Assembly: GCA_964425195.1 (NCBI GenBank)
Contig: CAYRLG010000022.1
Location: 8,194-72,193, forward strand
Length of the DNA: 64,000 nt
Direction of reading: 5' to 3'
Source: Desulfamplus sp964425195
GTDB taxonomy: Bacteria > Desulfobacterota > Desulfobacteria > Desulfobacterales > Desulfobacteraceae
The position numbers and the translations under genes were made by a program. Under the pieces are notes generated by a model, which was not told the DNA's origin, ran no database searches, and was given only the letters and a program-made list of their open reading frames with translations. Shown one piece after another: positions 1-9,246 of the stretch (position 1 is the stretch's first letter; the number at the start of each line of letters is the position of its first letter).

Positions 1-85
1 AAGCCTTTGAGTTAATAACAATACTATTAAAATCCATTACCTAACCTTAATTGACTTTAATCTTAATATTTAACAATCAATCTTA

Positions 86-1600
86 TCATACTGTCTCTTT
101 AAACTCTTCATCATAGGCTTCAAGGGCTTTTTTCATTATGGCTTCAATATCGGCTGTAATCTGTTTTTTGTCAGCAAGTGATGTTAATACTTCAGGGAAT
201 CTATTCTCGACAAATGCGTAAAGACCTTTTTCATATTTTGTCAAGGCAGTTTTTGGATATTTATCAAGATATCCTCTTGTTCCAGCATAAAGAATAAGAA
301 CTTCTTTTTCCATTGGAAGAGGTTGGAACTGAGGTTGTTTCAAGATTTCAACAAGTCTCTCACCACGAGTTAGCTGTCTTTGTGTAGCAGCATCAAGATC
401 ACTTCCAAATGCAGCAAATGCCTCAAGCTCACGATACTGAGCAAGATCAAGTCTCAATGTTCCAGCAACCTGTTTCATAGCTTTTACCTGAGCAGCACCA
501 CCCACGCGTGAAACTGAGAGACCAACATCGATAGCGGGTCTGATACCTGAGAAGAAAAGACCTTTGTCAAGATATATCTGACCATCAGTAATTGAGATAA
601 CGTTCGTAGGAATAAATGCAGAAACGTCACCCTCTTGAGTCTCGATAATTGGGAGCGCTGTTAAAGAGCCAGCACCAAGCTCATCAGATAGTTTTGCAGA
701 ACGCTCAAGCAAACGAGAGTGGTTGTAAAAAATATCTCCAGGGAAAGCCTCACGTCCTGGCGGGCGTCTGAGAAGCAGTGATACCTGACGGTAAGCAGCC
801 GCCTGTTTTGAAAGGTCGTCATAAATAATAAGGGCATGTTCACCTTTATCACGGAAATATTCACCCATAGCACATCCAGCATAAGGTGCAAGATACTGCA
901 TAGCTGCAGGCTCACTTGCACTTGCAACAACAACAGTTGTATATTCCATTGCTCCATGCTCTTCAAGAGCAGCAACTACCTGTGCAACTGTTGATTTTTT
1001 CTGACCGCAAGCAACATAAATACATTTTACGTCAGTATTTTTCTGGGCAATAATAGCATCAACTGCGATAGCTGTCTTACCAATCTGACGGTCACCAATG
1101 ATAAGCTCACGTTGACCTCTTCCAACTGGTGTCATACCATCAACAGCTTTAGACCCCGTATAGCAAGGCTCATGCACAGATTTTCTTGCAATAACACCAG
1201 GGGCAACAAGCTCCATGTTCATAGTCTTTGTTGCATTAATTGGTCCCTTACCATCAATTGGCTCACCAGTAGTTGTAACAACGCGACCAAGAACTGCCTC
1301 TCCTACTGGAACAGATGCAATACGATCAGTTCTCTTTACAATATCGCCTTCCTTGATCTTTTTATCTTCGCCAAGAATAGCAATACCAACATTATCCTCT
1401 TCGAGGTTAAGGGCAAGACCTAAAATACCACCAGGGAACTCAACAAGTTCCATTGCCTTTACCTTCTCAAGCCCATAAACACGGGCAATACCATCACCCA
1501 CAGAGAGGACCACACCAGTCTCGCTGAGTTCCACCTCTTTATCAAAATCTTTGATCTGCTCTTTTATAATCTGGCTTATCTCTTCAGCTCTTATTTCCAT
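86..1600 (-). CDS. atpA: ATP synthase F1 subunit alpha
   Basis: This is the non-catalytic alpha subunit of the F1 head, which alternates with beta around gamma at the cytoplasmic face of the membrane. The 504 residues match the usual family length. An N-terminal beta-barrel domain (about 24-95) is followed by the nucleotide-binding domain with Walker A GDRQIGKT at about 169-176 and the alpha/beta signature around PAIDVGLSVSRVGG, which carries the conserved arginine. It overlaps atpH by one base and is last in atpF'-atpF-atpH-atpA. The gamma, beta and epsilon genes would lie beyond the left edge and are not visible. Confidence 0.98.
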   Translation of the reverse strand: MEIRAEEISQIIKEQIKDFDKEVELSETGVVLSVGDGIARVYGLEKVKAMELVEFPGGILGLALNLEEDNVGIAILGEDKKIKEGDIVKRTDRIASVPVGEAVLGRVVTTTGEPIDGKGPINATKTMNMELVAPGVIARKSVHEPCYTGSKAVDGMTPVGRGQRELIIGDRQIGKTAIAVDAIIAQKNTDVKCIYVACGQKKSTVAQVVAALEEHGAMEYTTVVVASASEPAAMQYLAPYAGCAMGEYFRDKGEHALIIYDDLSKQAAAYRQVSLLLRRPPGREAFPGDIFYNHSRLLERSAKLSDELGAGSLTALPIIETQEGDVSAFIPTNVISITDGQIYLDKGLFFSGIRPAIDVGLSVSRVGGAAQVKAMKQVAGTLRLDLAQYRELEAFAAFGSDLDAATQRQLTRGERLVEILKQPQFQPLPMEKEVLILYAGTRGYLDKYPKTALTKYEKGLYAFVENRFPEVLTSLADKKQITADIEAIMKKALEAYDEEFKETV

Positions 1601-2151
1601 TAGACAATTTCACCCCTTTTTAATGATTCTCTCATATTGAACAGTTGAGTTTTTACGCTGCCGTCCAGCACAAGGTCTCCTATCTTTGTAATTATGCCAC
1701 CGATAAGAGAGGGATCTTCCTCAACATCTAAAAGAATATCTTTACCAGTTCTCTTAGCAAGTCCTTGTCTTATCTTTTCAGTAGCCTCTGCAGACAACTG
1801 TGTCGCAGAAACAAGAGTTGCATGGACAACACCTTTTAACTCATCAGCAAGTTGTTTATAGAATTCACATATTTCACGCAAAAATCCAATACGTCCCTTA
1901 TCAAACAACAACATTATAAAGGACTTGATGATACGGGAAGAGTTAGTCTTTGCCAGAACAGCCTCAAGAACTCTTCTTCTATCGTTTTTATCAAACAGGG
2001 GATTTGTTATTGCCTTTTCAAGCTCTTCACTGTTATCAAAAAGTTCAATAAAAGTATTGAGTTCATAAGTGTACTGCTCTGCTTGACCATCCTCTCTACC
2101 AATAAGCATCAACGCTTTGGCATAACGCCTTGCAACGGCTAAATTTTTCAT
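1600..2151 (-). CDS. atpH: ATP synthase F1 subunit delta
   Basis: This is the delta (OSCP-like) subunit, 183 residues, which joins the top of the F1 head to the b-type peripheral stalk. The N terminus (NLAVARRYAKALMLIG) is the typical delta opening helix. The C-terminal part (SLIGGIITKIGDLVLDGSVK) is the conserved delta signature that ends this family. The start codon overlaps the atpF stop by four bases (ATGA), which indicates translational coupling, and the end overlaps atpA by one base. Confidence 0.96.
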   Translation of the reverse strand: MKNLAVARRYAKALMLIGREDGQAEQYTYELNTFIELFDNSEELEKAITNPLFDKNDRRRVLEAVLAKTNSSRIIKSFIMLLFDKGRIGFLREICEFYKQLADELKGVVHATLVSATQLSAEATEKIRQGLAKRTGKDILLDVEEDPSLIGGIITKIGDLVLDGSVKTQLFNMRESLKRGEIV

Positions 2152-2747
2152 GATGCCACCACCTTATCCAGGTATTCATCGACTAATCGATCCTGATCAT
2201 CAGAAGAGATTGACTCTTTAACAAGCAACTCTGCTTGTTTAAGTGCTTTTTCCGCAATCTCTTGCTGCAATTTAAACTTTGCAGATTTAAACTCCTGTTC
2301 AATATTGCGTTTAGCACTCTCTTCAAGTTTAGCAGCCTGAGCTTCAGCTTCAGCAAGAATTCTCTTTTTTGCATCTTCACCCTGTCGGATATAGTCTTGC
2401 ACAATTCTTTCAGATTCTTTGGTTAAATCTGCAATTTTGTTCTCATACTCAGTAAGAGTTTTCTGTGCTTCTGCCTTTTTCTTCTCAAGATCAGAAAGTT
2501 GCTCTTGGATACCTTTTACACGTGATGAAAAAAACTGTGCAACAGGTTTTTTAGCAATATAGAAAAGAGCTCCGGCTAAAACAACAAAATTAAGAACCTT
2601 ATAAGTGTCTGTTACCACCCAACCTTTAGGCGCAGCATCATGCCCCCCAGATGCTGCCAAAGCAACACCTACAAATGCAAAAAATATGGCAGAAACGGCC
2701 GGAAGAGTTGTTTTGCAAAGGTTTTTAACTATTCTTGCAATCTTCAT
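2148..2747 (-). CDS. atpF: ATP synthase F0 subunit b
   Basis: This is the peripheral-stalk b subunit. I place the start at the ATG at 2747, which overlaps the upstream TGA (TGATG) and has a GGAGGG ribosome site about seven bases ahead; an in-frame GTG two codons earlier is less well placed. The N terminus carries a hydrophobic stretch ending in an Ala-x-Ala-type site (GVALAAS), then a second membrane segment (VLNFVVLAGALFYIA), then a long charged coiled coil of about 120 residues that would dimerise with b'. The extra signal-like segment is known from some deltaproteobacterial b subunits. Confidence 0.93.
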   Translation of the reverse strand: MKIARIVKNLCKTTLPAVSAIFFAFVGVALAASGGHDAAPKGWVVTDTYKVLNFVVLAGALFYIAKKPVAQFFSSRVKGIQEQLSDLEKKKAEAQKTLTEYENKIADLTKESERIVQDYIRQGEDAKKRILAEAEAQAAKLEESAKRNIEQEFKSAKFKLQQEIAEKALKQAELLVKESISSDDQDRLVDEYLDKVVAS

Positions 2748-3172
2748 CAGCACGCCCTCCCAAGTATTTTTTCGCTAATTGCTTTAGCAAAAGTATCAAT
2801 CTCTTTTTCCAGTGCAAGTCGAGCCTTTTCAGTCTCTTCAGCTACCTGATTACGAATTGCCGCAAGGTTTGCCTGAGCCTTTTTGTTGATTCTTTCAAGT
2901 ATCTCTTTCTCTTCTTCGGATGCCTGTTCTACAAAAGTCTCTTTCTGTTTGAGACCTTCTGCTCTGGCACGTTTAACACCTTCCTTATAGGCATTGTCCT
3001 TCTCAGAAGCCTTGGATGAAAGAGATTCGACCCCTTTCTCAAGACTATTAATCTTCTCCTTACGTTCAAGGAGAATTTTACGGACAGGTTTAAACAGAAC
3101 CAAATTTAGGGCATAAAGGAGAAAAAGGAAATTGATGATCTGAATAAACAGCGACCCATCAACACTAACCAT
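2747..3172 (-). CDS. atpF': ATP synthase F0 subunit b' (second b-type subunit)
   Basis: A second, shorter b-type stalk subunit of 141 residues. One membrane segment (about 8-24, INFLFLLYALNLVLF) is followed by a highly charged helix to the C terminus, predicted to form a heterodimeric stalk with the downstream b subunit. A strong GGAGGG ribosome site lies just upstream of the ATG. It is first in the four-gene minus-strand cluster visible here. Two different b-type subunits are typical of cyanobacteria and of several deltaproteobacterial lineages. Confidence 0.9.
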   Translation of the reverse strand: MVSVDGSLFIQIINFLFLLYALNLVLFKPVRKILLERKEKINSLEKGVESLSSKASEKDNAYKEGVKRARAEGLKQKETFVEQASEEEKEILERINKKAQANLAAIRNQVAEETEKARLALEKEIDTFAKAISEKILGRAC

Positions 3173-3345
3173 AGATTTCCCTCCGCCAGTTAATAATTAA
3201 TATTACAATAAACACACTATTCAATGTACCAGACCATTTTCATGGACATGGCTTAAATACATACTATTTACAAAAATTATTCAACCCGTTGATATTTATT
3301 GCTTAACCAGACAAAATAGGTAAAACAGGCAAAATTCAAAAAAAT

Positions 3346-3374
3346 TGAGTATCACCAAGATGCTTTTTTGTCAA
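3346..3374 (-). promoter_or_regulatory. Possible sigma-70 promoter for the atp cluster
   Basis: On the minus strand a perfect TTGACA (3369-3374) is separated by 17 bases from TACTCA (3346-3351), a weak -10 box. It lies between rodA and atpF' and would give a leader of roughly 165 bases. The -35 is good and the -10 poor, so this is only a candidate. Confidence 0.35.
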
Positions 3375-3382
3375 CATGCAAA

Positions 3383-4492
3383 TCACACAATAACAAATCT
3401 TCTCATACTTATATTAAGCAATACTCCAATTCCAATCATGTTTGTTATAACAGAAGAGCCACCATAACTTATAAGTGGGAGAGGCACACCAACAACCGGC
3501 ATTAATCCCATCACCATAGCAATATTAATGAAAATCTGCCAGAAAATCATGATAGTTACACCAAAAGCAAGGATCGATCCAAACATGTCTCGGCAGCAAT
3601 AGGCAATGTTAAGCCCCCATAAAAGAAGCATAAAGTAGAGAAATAGAAGAACACAACATCCAATAAGTCCCCACTCTTCTGCTAAAACAGATAATATAAA
3701 GTCAGTATGCTGTTCAGGAAGAAAAGCAAGAGCATTTTGAGTACCTTTTAGAAAACCTTTACCAGATAGCAACCCTGAACCAATGGCAATTTTCGACTGT
3801 ATAATGTGATAACCAGCACCTAAGGGATCTCTATCAGGATTAATAAAAGTCAATACTCTTCCTTTTTGATAATCCTTTAAAACAAATATCCATGCAAGTG
3901 GAATAGCTAAAATAGCGATAACAGCACAAGATAAAAACACACTTTTTTTTACCTTTACAAACAGTGTCATTGATGTTGCAATAAAAAGAAGTAGAAGAGC
4001 TGTACCAAGGTCTGGCTGGAGCATTATCAATGCAAATGGTAAAAAAAGAAGCAGAGCAGGTTTTATAAGAGATTTAAAAGGCAGTCCAGATTCGGAAATA
4101 GTAGCTGAATAAACTGAAGCAAGTACAAAAATAAGTGAAAGTTTCATCAGTTCTGAAGGCTGCATTGTAAAAGGACCCAAAGCAAGCCAACGCCGAGCAC
4201 CTGCAACATATTTCCCAAAAAGCAACACGGCAACCAAAAGAGTAATACAAATTAGATATGCAATAAAACTTCCCCTGTCAAATAATTTATATGGAATAAA
4301 AAGAGAAAATAAAACAACAGTAAAGCTACCTAAAATCCAGATGATCTGTTTTTTAAATAGCAGATGCATTGCTCCACCAGGATCTCCTGCATTAACAGCA
4401 CTGTAAAGCACACCTAAACCAACAATACCAATAAGGAGAGTTATAAAGAGCAATCCCCAATCAAAATTTTCAATAAGCCGTCTATCAAACAC
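3383..4492 (-). CDS. rodA: Rod-shape SEDS peptidoglycan glycosyltransferase RodA
   Basis: An integral membrane protein of 369 residues with about ten hydrophobic segments, of the SEDS family that polymerises lipid II into glycan strands during cell elongation. Family motifs are visible: LQPDLGTALLLL, PEQHTDFILSVLAEEWG, and near the C terminus GVPLPLISYGGSS. It follows mrdA (PBP2), its transpeptidase partner, by about 44 bases. Together with mreBCD upstream this is the standard elongasome order. RodA rather than FtsW is supported by this context. Confidence 0.95.
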   Translation of the reverse strand: MFDRRLIENFDWGLLFITLLIGIVGLGVLYSAVNAGDPGGAMHLLFKKQIIWILGSFTVVLFSLFIPYKLFDRGSFIAYLICITLLVAVLLFGKYVAGARRWLALGPFTMQPSELMKLSLIFVLASVYSATISESGLPFKSLIKPALLLFLPFALIMLQPDLGTALLLLFIATSMTLFVKVKKSVFLSCAVIAILAIPLAWIFVLKDYQKGRVLTFINPDRDPLGAGYHIIQSKIAIGSGLLSGKGFLKGTQNALAFLPEQHTDFILSVLAEEWGLIGCCVLLFLYFMLLLWGLNIAYCCRDMFGSILAFGVTIMIFWQIFINIAMVMGLMPVVGVPLPLISYGGSSVITNMIGIGVLLNISMRRFVIV

Positions 4493-4536
4493 AGAGAAAC
4501 ATCCAAAAACTTAAGTTAATATTACTATTCTACCAA

Positions 4537-6375
4537 TCATTTACTAATGCTTGGAAGCATTCCCTTAATTTCCAACCATGTTCGTACAATTTCACTTGCA
4601 ACGGGTGCTGCTGCTGTTGAGCCATGTTCCCCATGTTCAATAATGATGGAAACAGCAATAACAGGATTCTGAGCAGGAGCATAACAGACAAACCAGGCGT
4701 GATCTCTTAAATGGCGGGCAAATTTACGCTTGCTATCTCTATCACTCTTTTTGAGTGTAAAAACTTGAGCGGTACCTGTTTTTCCTGCAATATCAACTCC
4801 TTCTATACGAATCCGCCTGGCTGTACCTCCCTCACTTTCAACAACGTTCAAAAGTCCTTCTTGTACCAAATTTAGAGTATGCTTGCTGGCAGGAAGTCCA
4901 CCTAATATCTCAGGTTTTAAAACGTTTTGAGTATCTATAGACTCATTGTAATCTTGAATCGATTTTAATATTCTTGGACGGTAGATAGTCCCACTATTTC
5001 CTACAGCAGCAAATACAACAGCCATCTGTAGAGGAGTAGCTAAATTAAATCCCTGACCAATAGCTATTGAAAGAGTCTCTCCTCCTTGCCACGGAATACC
5101 AAAACGCCTCTTTTTCCATTCTGATGTTGGCACAAGTCCGGGGCGTTCGTTTGCAAGCTCAATACGGGTAAGTTTGCCAAGTCCACAACCATTAGCATAC
5201 TTTGCGATTGTATCAACTCCGAGCGATTCGCCAACACGATAGAAAAACACATCACAAGATGCCTCAAGAGCCTTTACAGTATTAACTCTGCCATGTCCAC
5301 TTTTTTTCCAACACCTATATTCTCTATTTCCATACTTATAATAGCCGGGACAAAAATGTGTTGTATTTATATCAATTAGCCCCTCTTCAAGAGCAGCAAT
5401 TGCAGTTATAACTTTATATGTAGATGCAGGTGGATACTCTCCTTGAATAGCCTTGTTTGACATTGGTTTATCAGGGTTTGAGATAAGAGCATTCCATTTG
5501 TCGTTTGATATTCCCCCAATAAAATCATTTAGATCAAATGAAGGGGAACTAACCATAGCCAATATATCTCCATTTGATGGATCAATAGCCACAACAGCCC
5601 CGGTTTGCTCTTCCATTAACAACTCTGCTTTTTGTTGAAGGGTTGAGTCAATCGTTAAAAGAACATTCTTTCCAGGAATAGGATCAACAGTGGTGATAAC
5701 GCGTACCAATCTACCACTGGCATCAACCTCAATCTGTCTGCCTCCACGTTTTCCACGAAGAATATCTTCAAATGCTTTTTCAGCACCATATCTACCAATT
5801 GAGTCTCCTGATTTTACATCAGGGTAGGTATTATTCTCAACCTCCTGCGAATTTATCTCCCCAAGATACCCGATTACATGAGCTGCGCTCTTTTTATAGA
5901 TATATTTTCTCATAGGTTCCACATCTACTTTAACGCCGGGAAGATCAAAACCATGTGCCTCCACTACAGCAAGCTGCTCTCTTGTAATATTTCTTTTTAA
6001 CAATAGAGGCTTATAGATAGAAAGCTTTTTACCCGTATCAACACGCTCCATAAGCTCTTCAACAGGTATTGAGGTAAAATCTGCAAGTTTTTCTATAGTC
6101 TCATCAATTGGATTTGCATCTTGCGGTATAATCTTTAAATCAAAAGATGGTATGTTATCAACCAGCAGAACTCCATTTCTATCATAAATCAATCCTCTTG
6201 GGGCTGGGACACTCTGAAGTCTAATACAGTTGTTATCTGAAAGTCTCCGATACTCATCTCCTTCAACAACTTGTAAATAGACAAATCTTAGAAGAAGTAG
6301 AGAAAATGCAGCCATAATTATCACGGCCGCATTCATAAGCCTTTTTTTAATCCACTCTCTTTCAGGAGCTTTCAT
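4537..6375 (-). CDS. mrdA: Penicillin-binding protein 2 (elongation transpeptidase)
   Basis: A class B PBP of 612 residues that cross-links peptidoglycan during elongation. A cytoplasmic tail and one membrane anchor (about 15-33) precede the dimerisation domain and the transpeptidase domain. The catalytic SxxK is visible as STYK (Ser about 318 to Lys about 321), the second motif as SCD in LEASCDVFF, and the third as KTGTAQ. The start overlaps the mreD stop by four bases. It should act with the downstream RodA and upstream MreC in the inner membrane and periplasm. Confidence 0.95.
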   Translation of the reverse strand: MKAPEREWIKKRLMNAAVIIMAAFSLLLLRFVYLQVVEGDEYRRLSDNNCIRLQSVPAPRGLIYDRNGVLLVDNIPSFDLKIIPQDANPIDETIEKLADFTSIPVEELMERVDTGKKLSIYKPLLLKRNITREQLAVVEAHGFDLPGVKVDVEPMRKYIYKKSAAHVIGYLGEINSQEVENNTYPDVKSGDSIGRYGAEKAFEDILRGKRGGRQIEVDASGRLVRVITTVDPIPGKNVLLTIDSTLQQKAELLMEEQTGAVVAIDPSNGDILAMVSSPSFDLNDFIGGISNDKWNALISNPDKPMSNKAIQGEYPPASTYKVITAIAALEEGLIDINTTHFCPGYYKYGNREYRCWKKSGHGRVNTVKALEASCDVFFYRVGESLGVDTIAKYANGCGLGKLTRIELANERPGLVPTSEWKKRRFGIPWQGGETLSIAIGQGFNLATPLQMAVVFAAVGNSGTIYRPRILKSIQDYNESIDTQNVLKPEILGGLPASKHTLNLVQEGLLNVVESEGGTARRIRIEGVDIAGKTGTAQVFTLKKSDRDSKRKFARHLRDHAWFVCYAPAQNPVIAVSIIIEHGEHGSTAAAPVASEIVRTWLEIKGMLPSISK

Positions 6376-6881
6376 ACCAAACCTTTTAAATCTAATTTAT
6401 CACATATACCATGTAAAGTATGAATAACTACAAAGCAGATTGGAATTAAAAAAAAAGCCAATAGACCCTGCTTTCCTGCATCAACTATATCTTGTACTGA
6501 AATAGCGTCTCCTCCATATCTAACAAAAAATGAGAAAAATAGAAATCCATTTGCCATTAGAACAGAAAAAGCACTTATACAGGGGACAAAAATAATATTA
6601 CCTCGATGTATAAACCTTTTAAGAAATTGTACCAGTATAAAAATCCATATATAACTGATAGTATAAAGTCCTAAAGGGGCATCAGAAATAGAGTCCATAC
6701 ACCAGCCAAGAATAACTATTACAACCACCATAGCAGAATAGGAATACATCAAAGATAAAAACAGGATAACTATGAGCAGCAGATCAAAACAGTTAGAAAA
6801 CAGTGGGATATATGGAAGAATAGATGTTTGAATTACAATAATGCTAAGGGATAAAAAAGCGTGAAAAAAAAATTTTATCAT
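6372..6881 (-). CDS. mreD: Rod shape-determining protein MreD
   Basis: A small integral membrane protein (169 residues) with about five hydrophobic helices and little soluble sequence, as expected for MreD. Sequence conservation in this family is low, so the call relies heavily on position between mreC and mrdA. It overlaps mrdA by four bases and sits six bases after mreC, suggesting tight co-translation. MreD is thought to help link cytoplasmic MreB filaments to the periplasmic synthesis complex. Confidence 0.87.
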   Translation of the reverse strand: MIKFFFHAFLSLSIIVIQTSILPYIPLFSNCFDLLLIVILFLSLMYSYSAMVVVIVILGWCMDSISDAPLGLYTISYIWIFILVQFLKRFIHRGNIIFVPCISAFSVLMANGFLFFSFFVRYGGDAISVQDIVDAGKQGLLAFFLIPICFVVIHTLHGICDKLDLKGLV

Positions 6882-6887
6882 TGATTA

Positions 6888-7973
6888 TCACTGGTTCTCT
6901 CTTTTCAGGGGTTCTTCTGACTCCTCTTCCTTTTTTAAGCTATTTTTCTGCCCAGATGAGGCATTTTTAGTAGATTTTTTAATTGTTCTGGGCAAATTAT
7001 GGTTTTGTTGAAGAGTTATGCTATCTTGCTTATAAGATATTTTTGTAACTTTATCTTTTTTTTCATTTTTAAGTTCAGAGATACTACTGTCATCTTCAGC
7101 TCGTTCAGAAGTTCTGTCTTTATCATTTTCTATGGCATAAAAGTTGTTGTTACTTAGAAAATTAACTGGAGTGCTAACTACAAGTACCTCTTCCAACTTA
7201 TCAAAATCGACAAATGTTTTAATAGAAATCACCTGAAAAAGATCAGAGTTATCTTTTTTGATCTCAAAAACTTCTCCAATACGTAACCCTTTTGGGAAAA
7301 CCTGATCTAGACCAGACGAAATTATAACATCTCCTTTAGAAACATCATCTTTTCTTAAAGAATACTTAAACAGACACTCATCTGTGTTATTACCTTGAAC
7401 AATTCCTCTGGCTCTTGAGCTTTGTACAAGGGCATCTACAGCACTATTGCGATCTGTTATTAAAAGTACTCTGGAAAACCGTTCTGAAACTTCTATAATT
7501 TGACCAACTATACCCTCTGAAACAAGCACTGGCAACCCTTTAACAACCCCGACAGACGCTCCTTTATTAATCATAAGGGTTTTAAACCATGGTGATGGGT
7601 CTCTTCCAATCACTTTAGCTGCAATAAAAGCATCATCAGCACCATTGTTTAGATCAAGCAAGCGTCTCATACGACCATTTTCAAGCTCAATCTCCTTACA
7701 CTGGGTTTGGTCAGCCATTGCAAGTGCAAGCTCTCTTTTTAGTTGCATATTTTCTTCAACCGCAGAGACATTTGAAAAATAGACACTCCATATATCTGCA
7801 CACCAGTTAAAAGAAGCTGAAGCCAACATTTGAAATGGAGAAATAATAGAGATAGCAATTTGCTCAACACTATTTTCCGACAGAGCATTTCGACTGCTTA
7901 CGGTTAATATTGTAAAAGATGTTGCTATAAAAATGACAATGCCTACGAGAAAAGCAGTTTTTTTTGAGAACAT
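6888..7973 (-). CDS. mreC: Rod shape-determining protein MreC
   Basis: A bitopic protein of 361 residues: an N-terminal membrane anchor (about 7-25), a coiled coil (about 65-105) and a periplasmic beta-rich domain with family motifs such as VIGRDPSPWFKT and GLPVLVSEGIVGQI. After about residue 280 there is a long polar Lys/Glu/Ser/Asn-rich tail that looks disordered and is longer than in many MreC proteins. It lies four bases after mreB. Family role: scaffold that activates PBP2 and RodA. Confidence 0.93.
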   Translation of the reverse strand: MFSKKTAFLVGIVIFIATSFTILTVSSRNALSENSVEQIAISIISPFQMLASASFNWCADIWSVYFSNVSAVEENMQLKRELALAMADQTQCKEIELENGRMRRLLDLNNGADDAFIAAKVIGRDPSPWFKTLMINKGASVGVVKGLPVLVSEGIVGQIIEVSERFSRVLLITDRNSAVDALVQSSRARGIVQGNNTDECLFKYSLRKDDVSKGDVIISSGLDQVFPKGLRIGEVFEIKKDNSDLFQVISIKTFVDFDKLEEVLVVSTPVNFLSNNNFYAIENDKDRTSERAEDDSSISELKNEKKDKVTKISYKQDSITLQQNHNLPRTIKKSTKNASSGQKNSLKKEEESEEPLKRENQ

Positions 7974-7977
7974 TGAA

Positions 7978-9024
7978 TTAAGTAATCACCACTTCTCTTA
8001 AAATATCCATAGCATCTAATGCTTTACCACAACCAAGTGCCACTGTAGAAAGGGGATCTTCTGCAATAATAATTGGAAGACCAGTCTTCTCTCTTAAAAG
8101 TTTATCTAAATTTTTCAAAAGAGCTCCGCCACCGGTTAGTACAATACCGTTATCAACAATATCTGCGGCAAGCTCTGGCGGTGTCTGCTCCAACACAATT
8201 TTAACAGTCTCTACAATAGCTTCAATCTGTTCGGAAATAGCGATACATATCTCTTCAGAATCAATCTCCAATATTTTGGGAACTCCAGAGACTAAATCTC
8301 TCCCTTTGATCTCAATTGTCTCTACCATATCTTCATCAGGGTAGGCATTACCAATGGTCGTTTTGATGATTTCTGAGGTTCTCTCACCTATAAGAAGATT
8401 GTACTTTCTTTTGATATGCTGTGATATTGCCATATCCATCTTATCGCCTGCCACACGTATAGATCTACTTGTTACAATACCAGCAAGTGATATAACGGCA
8501 ACCTCTGTTGTTCCTCCTCCAATATCAACAACCATATTGCAAGTTGCCTCTGTGACAGGAAGACCAGCGCCAATAGCAGCAGCCATTGGCTCTTCAATCA
8601 AGAAAACCTCCCTTGCCCCTGCAAGCTCTGCTGATTCTCTAACTGCCCGTTTCTCTACCTGTGTAATACCAGAAGGAACAGCAATTACAATTCTTGGTCT
8701 TACAAGTGTCCTACGGTTATTATGCACTTTTCTTATAAAGTGCTTTAACATCGCTTCTGTAACTTCAAAATCAGCAATAACACCATCTCGCATTGGACGT
8801 ATTGCAATAATGTTACCCGGAGTTCTTCCAAGCATCTTTTTTGCTTCAATACCAACAGCAAGTACTCTATTTTTTGCTCTTTTATCTGTTCTAACCGCAA
8901 CTACAGATGGTTCACTTAGAACTATTCCCTTACCTTTGACATACACAAGTGTATTGGCAGTTCCAAGATCAAGTGCCAAATCGCTTGAGAATATACCAAG
9001 AAGAGAGTCCAATATAAGGTTCAT
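7978..9024 (-). CDS. mreB: Actin-like rod shape protein MreB
   Basis: The bacterial actin homologue (348 residues), which forms membrane-associated filaments that guide lateral wall synthesis. The actin-fold nucleotide loops are visible: DLGTANTLVYVKG near the N terminus (phosphate 1), DIGGGTTEVA (phosphate 2) and LTGGGALLKN (adenosine loop). It is first in mreB-mreC-mreD-mrdA-rodA and has a GGAAGGGG ribosome site just upstream. The 220 bases before it hold the likely operon promoter, but I could not fix one convincingly. Confidence 0.98.
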   Translation of the reverse strand: MNLILDSLLGIFSSDLALDLGTANTLVYVKGKGIVLSEPSVVAVRTDKRAKNRVLAVGIEAKKMLGRTPGNIIAIRPMRDGVIADFEVTEAMLKHFIRKVHNNRRTLVRPRIVIAVPSGITQVEKRAVRESAELAGAREVFLIEEPMAAAIGAGLPVTEATCNMVVDIGGGTTEVAVISLAGIVTSRSIRVAGDKMDMAISQHIKRKYNLLIGERTSEIIKTTIGNAYPDEDMVETIEIKGRDLVSGVPKILEIDSEEICIAISEQIEAIVETVKIVLEQTPPELAADIVDNGIVLTGGGALLKNLDKLLREKTGLPIIIAEDPLSTVALGCGKALDAMDILREVVIT

Positions 9025-9246
9025 ATTACCCCTTCCAATGAAATATATAATATACTTAAAATCATATAAAAACTTTTTTAAAAACTTAAGAACTTGACAA
9101 ATAAAACCTAAATGTAAAAAGCCATGCCATAATATTTAGAAGCCTTCTGCTAACAGAAAAGCAACTTTTTTACAAGAACAAAAAATATAGATTGGATAAG
9201 CTAAACTTGAGGTACAATTCAAAACATATTAATATCATTGTAAATA

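Noticed and set aside
1215..1478. Plus-strand open frames opposite atpA, and similar antisense frames elsewhere.
   Set aside because: They mirror well-conserved genes, lack ribosome sites and have no independent protein character.
9090..9125. Plus-strand TTGACA in the gap upstream of mreB.
   Set aside because: No acceptable -10 at 16-18 bases and no plus-strand gene follows.
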